Under the pieces are notes generated by a model. The model was not told where the DNA came from. It saw only the letters and a program-made list of their open reading frames with translations, and did not search any database. A stretch of DNA of 7,192 nt, from NCBI GenBank assembly GCA_019239815.1, contig JAFAZL010000893.1:1-7192 (forward strand). Reading direction: 5' to 3'. The translations under genes were made by a program, and so were the position numbers. This DNA is from Acidobacteriota bacterium (lineage in GTDB: Bacteria > Acidobacteriota > Terriglobia > Acidoferrales > UBA7541). Every line of letters starts with the position of its first letter. The first letter of the stretch is position 1. Positions 5,936 through 7,192 of the stretch are shown piece after piece.

Positions 5936-6517
5936 ATGACGGAACAGAAGCGAGCGTGCGCGGTGATGCTTGCCGCTTTGCTGGTCGGATCGGCCGGATT
6001 TGTTGGGGTTACTGCGGCGCCGGCGGCGCGGGGTGCAAATGCTGGTAACGCGTCACTCGCAATTCCCACGATCGACCCTGCTTGCAAGGCGGTGTTCGAC
6101 GCGAACGACAAGACGCTCGATACGCCGAACCATGCTTACCAAGAGCAGGCTGACCCGCGACAGAAGTCGATGGTGAGCGAATTGATCACGGTTGGCGGCG
6201 AACGCTATCTCAAAGTAAACGGAACCTGGAAGAAAAGCCGGATGACGGTGGCACAGACAAAGGCGCAGGAAGAAGAAAACAAGAAGAACGCGAAAGTGAT
6301 TGCGTGCAAGCGCGTTGGAACCGAATCAGTGAACGGGCAAATGGCGACGGTCTACACCGAACATAGCGAAACGGAAGAGACGAAGGCAGACGGCAAGGTC
6401 TGGATTTCAAACAGCGGCGTCATTCTGAAAAACGAGATTGAACTGGATACGGGAGAAGGGACGAAGACTCACGTCACGATTCGGTATGAATACGGCGATG
6501 TGAAAGCACCCATTTGA
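5936..6517 (+). CDS. Secreted protein, LolA-like/DUF4412-like (function unknown)
   Basis: A 193-aa exported protein. Residues 1-30 form a Sec signal peptide: a short basic start (MTEQKR), the hydrophobic core AVMLAALLVGSAGFVGVTA, and an Ala-rich end. The mature part has two cysteines (Cys50 in TIDPACKAVF and Cys124 in VIACKRVG) that could form a disulfide. A charged Gln/Glu/Lys-rich helix (about 105-120) precedes Cys124. The second half carries the pattern RVGTESVNGQMATVY, then ADGKVWISNSGVILKNEIEL, and ends RYEYGDVKAPI. This 'VNG..A.VY ... DGKVWI ... G..LK.E ... YEY..V.AP' pattern resembles small secreted acidobacterial proteins with a LolA-like or DUF4412-like half-barrel, which may bind a lipid or hydrophobic ligand. 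That assignment comes from memory of the pattern and is tentative. It is a single gene with its own candidate promoter, convergent with the VWA gene 53 bp away. Confidence 0.8.
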   Translation: MTEQKRACAVMLAALLVGSAGFVGVTAAPAARGANAGNASLAIPTIDPACKAVFDANDKTLDTPNHAYQEQADPRQKSMVSELITVGGERYLKVNGTWKKSRMTVAQTKAQEEENKKNAKVIACKRVGTESVNGQMATVYTEHSETEETKADGKVWISNSGVILKNEIELDTGEGTKTHVTIRYEYGDVKAPI

Positions 6518-6531
6518 AGCGCAGACTGGTT

Positions 6532-6552
6532 ACCTGCGATTCGCGAGCAGGT
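6532..6552. terminator. Small hairpin in the convergent gap, possible weak bidirectional terminator
   Basis: ACCTGC (6532-6537) pairs with GCAGGT (6547-6552) around a 9-base loop. It lies between the convergent genes ending at 6517 and 6571. No T run follows on either strand, so an intrinsic terminator is doubtful. Confidence 0.2.
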
Positions 6553-6570
6553 CTAGGCGCGGAGATGTAA

Positions 6571-7192
6571 CTAGCCTTTGGGGGCGTAGTAGCCTTTGCG
6601 GGCGAGAACTTTGTCGTCGTGTTGGGAGACGTCGACTTTGATTTTGCGGAATTTGCCGTCGCGGGCGTTGTTGGTGGGGTAGTAGCCGAGGGTGTACTGG
6701 CTGCGAAGCTCTTCGGAGATTTGGTCGAAGGCTTCTTGAAGGTGTTTCTCGTTGTTGGCGACGATCATGCGGCCGCCGGTTTCTTCGGTCATTTGTTTGG
6801 CGACGCCGGTGTTGCCACCGAAGCGTGAATCGGCGACGAGCAAGATGTGAATGACGGTGTCGGTGCGCTGCGCCGCCTCGATTGCTTCTTCCTTGCGAAC
6901 CTTGCTGCCTTCGTCTTGAGCGTCGGTCACGACGACGATGGCTTTGCGTCCGGCCTCGCCGGTGAGCTTTTCGTTGCACGCAAGATAGACGGCGTCGTAG
7001 AAGGCGGTGCCGGTGACGTTGCCGCCGACCGGGCCGGGATTGATCATGCCGCCGCCCATCGGAGCGTTGATGCGGGTCTTGCGAATCGCGCGATCGAGCA
7101 AGCCGCGGTCGTCGGTCCAATCCGAGAGAAGATCGACGTCGGTATCAAACGACATGATGAGCGCTTCGTCGCCTTTGCGGAGTACGCGATCG
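6571..7192 (-). CDS. VWFA-related Acidobacterial domain protein (C-terminal part; N-terminus beyond window edge)
   Basis: The frame stays open from the stop at 6571-6573 to the window edge (206 visible residues), so the ATG at 7155 is internal: the preceding codons (DRVLRKGDEALIM) continue the same fold. Visible landmarks of a von Willebrand A domain are ALIMSFDTDVDLLSDWTDD, the MIDAS threonine region VTGTAFYDAV and the strand with metal-site aspartate VVVTDAQDEGS. The DxSxS part of the metal site should lie just outside the window. The end, with SQYTLGYYPTN, DGKFRKIKVDV and ARKGYYAPKG, is typical of the acidobacterial VWFA-related family (TIGR03436 as I remember it). Members are usually exported and presumed to act in metal-dependent adhesion or protein binding, but no precise function is known. 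Export cannot be checked because the N-terminus is missing. The gene converges on the secreted-protein gene. Confidence 0.92.
   Translation of the reverse strand, partial: DRVLRKGDEALIMSFDTDVDLLSDWTDDRGLLDRAIRKTRINAPMGGGMINPGPVGGNVTGTAFYDAVYLACNEKLTGEAGRKAIVVVTDAQDEGSKVRKEEAIEAAQRTDTVIHILLVADSRFGGNTGVAKQMTEETGGRMIVANNEKHLQEAFDQISEELRSQYTLGYYPTNNARDGKFRKIKVDVSQHDDKVLARKGYYAPKG

Noticed and set aside
5638..6111. Long upstream extension of the aldo/keto reductase frame (458-aa version)
   Set aside because: The extra residues have no family similarity, run antisense to the secreted-protein gene, and would put the Tat signal in the middle of the protein. The ribosome binding site and Tat motif place the start at 5637.
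6530..7120. Minus-strand 196-aa frame overlapping the VWA gene
   Set aside because: It is an Arg-rich out-of-frame shadow; the VWA frame has clear domain motifs.

Overview
The window looks like chromosomal DNA from an Acidobacteriota bacterium of the Terriglobia/Koribacter type. Three things point there: a protein ending like the 'VWFA-related Acidobacterial domain' family at the right edge, a membrane Ser/Thr kinase fused to a TolB/WD40-like propeller at the left edge, and a high density of exported proteins in moderately GC-rich DNA. The assignment rests on recognised protein families, not on a database search. Two genes run off the window: the kinase loses its C-terminus at base 1 and the VWA protein loses its N-terminus at base 7192.

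Layout. 1-1803 (minus) is the kinase. 1804-2222 has no convincing gene, only a candidate kinase promoter. 2223-2576 (plus) is an unrecognised 117-aa protein with a very strong ribosome binding site. 2577-2924 is a short AT-rich segment with a near-consensus sigma-70 promoter, a possible 69-aa leader ORF, and a run of 13 C inside a larger inverted repeat. 2925-3539 (plus) is a YjhB-like Nudix hydrolase, followed after 34 bp by a GTG-started lipoprotein alpha/beta hydrolase of the hormone-sensitive lipase type (3574-4650). Convergent to it is a Tat-exported aldo/keto reductase (4735-5637, minus). Divergent from that is a secreted LolA-like/DUF4412-like protein (5936-6517, plus), which converges on the VWA protein (6571-7192, minus).

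The Nudix and hydrolase genes probably form one transcription unit driven by the promoter at 2658-2686. The other genes look individually transcribed. No pathway obviously unites them, but from 3574 onward three of the four products carry an export signal (lipoprotein, Tat, Sec) and the fourth belongs to a family usually exported, so this half mostly serves the cell envelope.

The most interesting place is 2658-2925. The 13-C tract lies inside a start-to-stop frame that opens just after the promoter and closes one base before the Nudix start. Losing one C would fuse the leader in frame to the Nudix enzyme, while gaining one would end the leader earlier. This could be a contingency-type switch, a translation-coupled leader, or simply a noncoding element or homopolymer sequencing artefact. 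No mobile element, CRISPR array, tRNA or rRNA was recognised.
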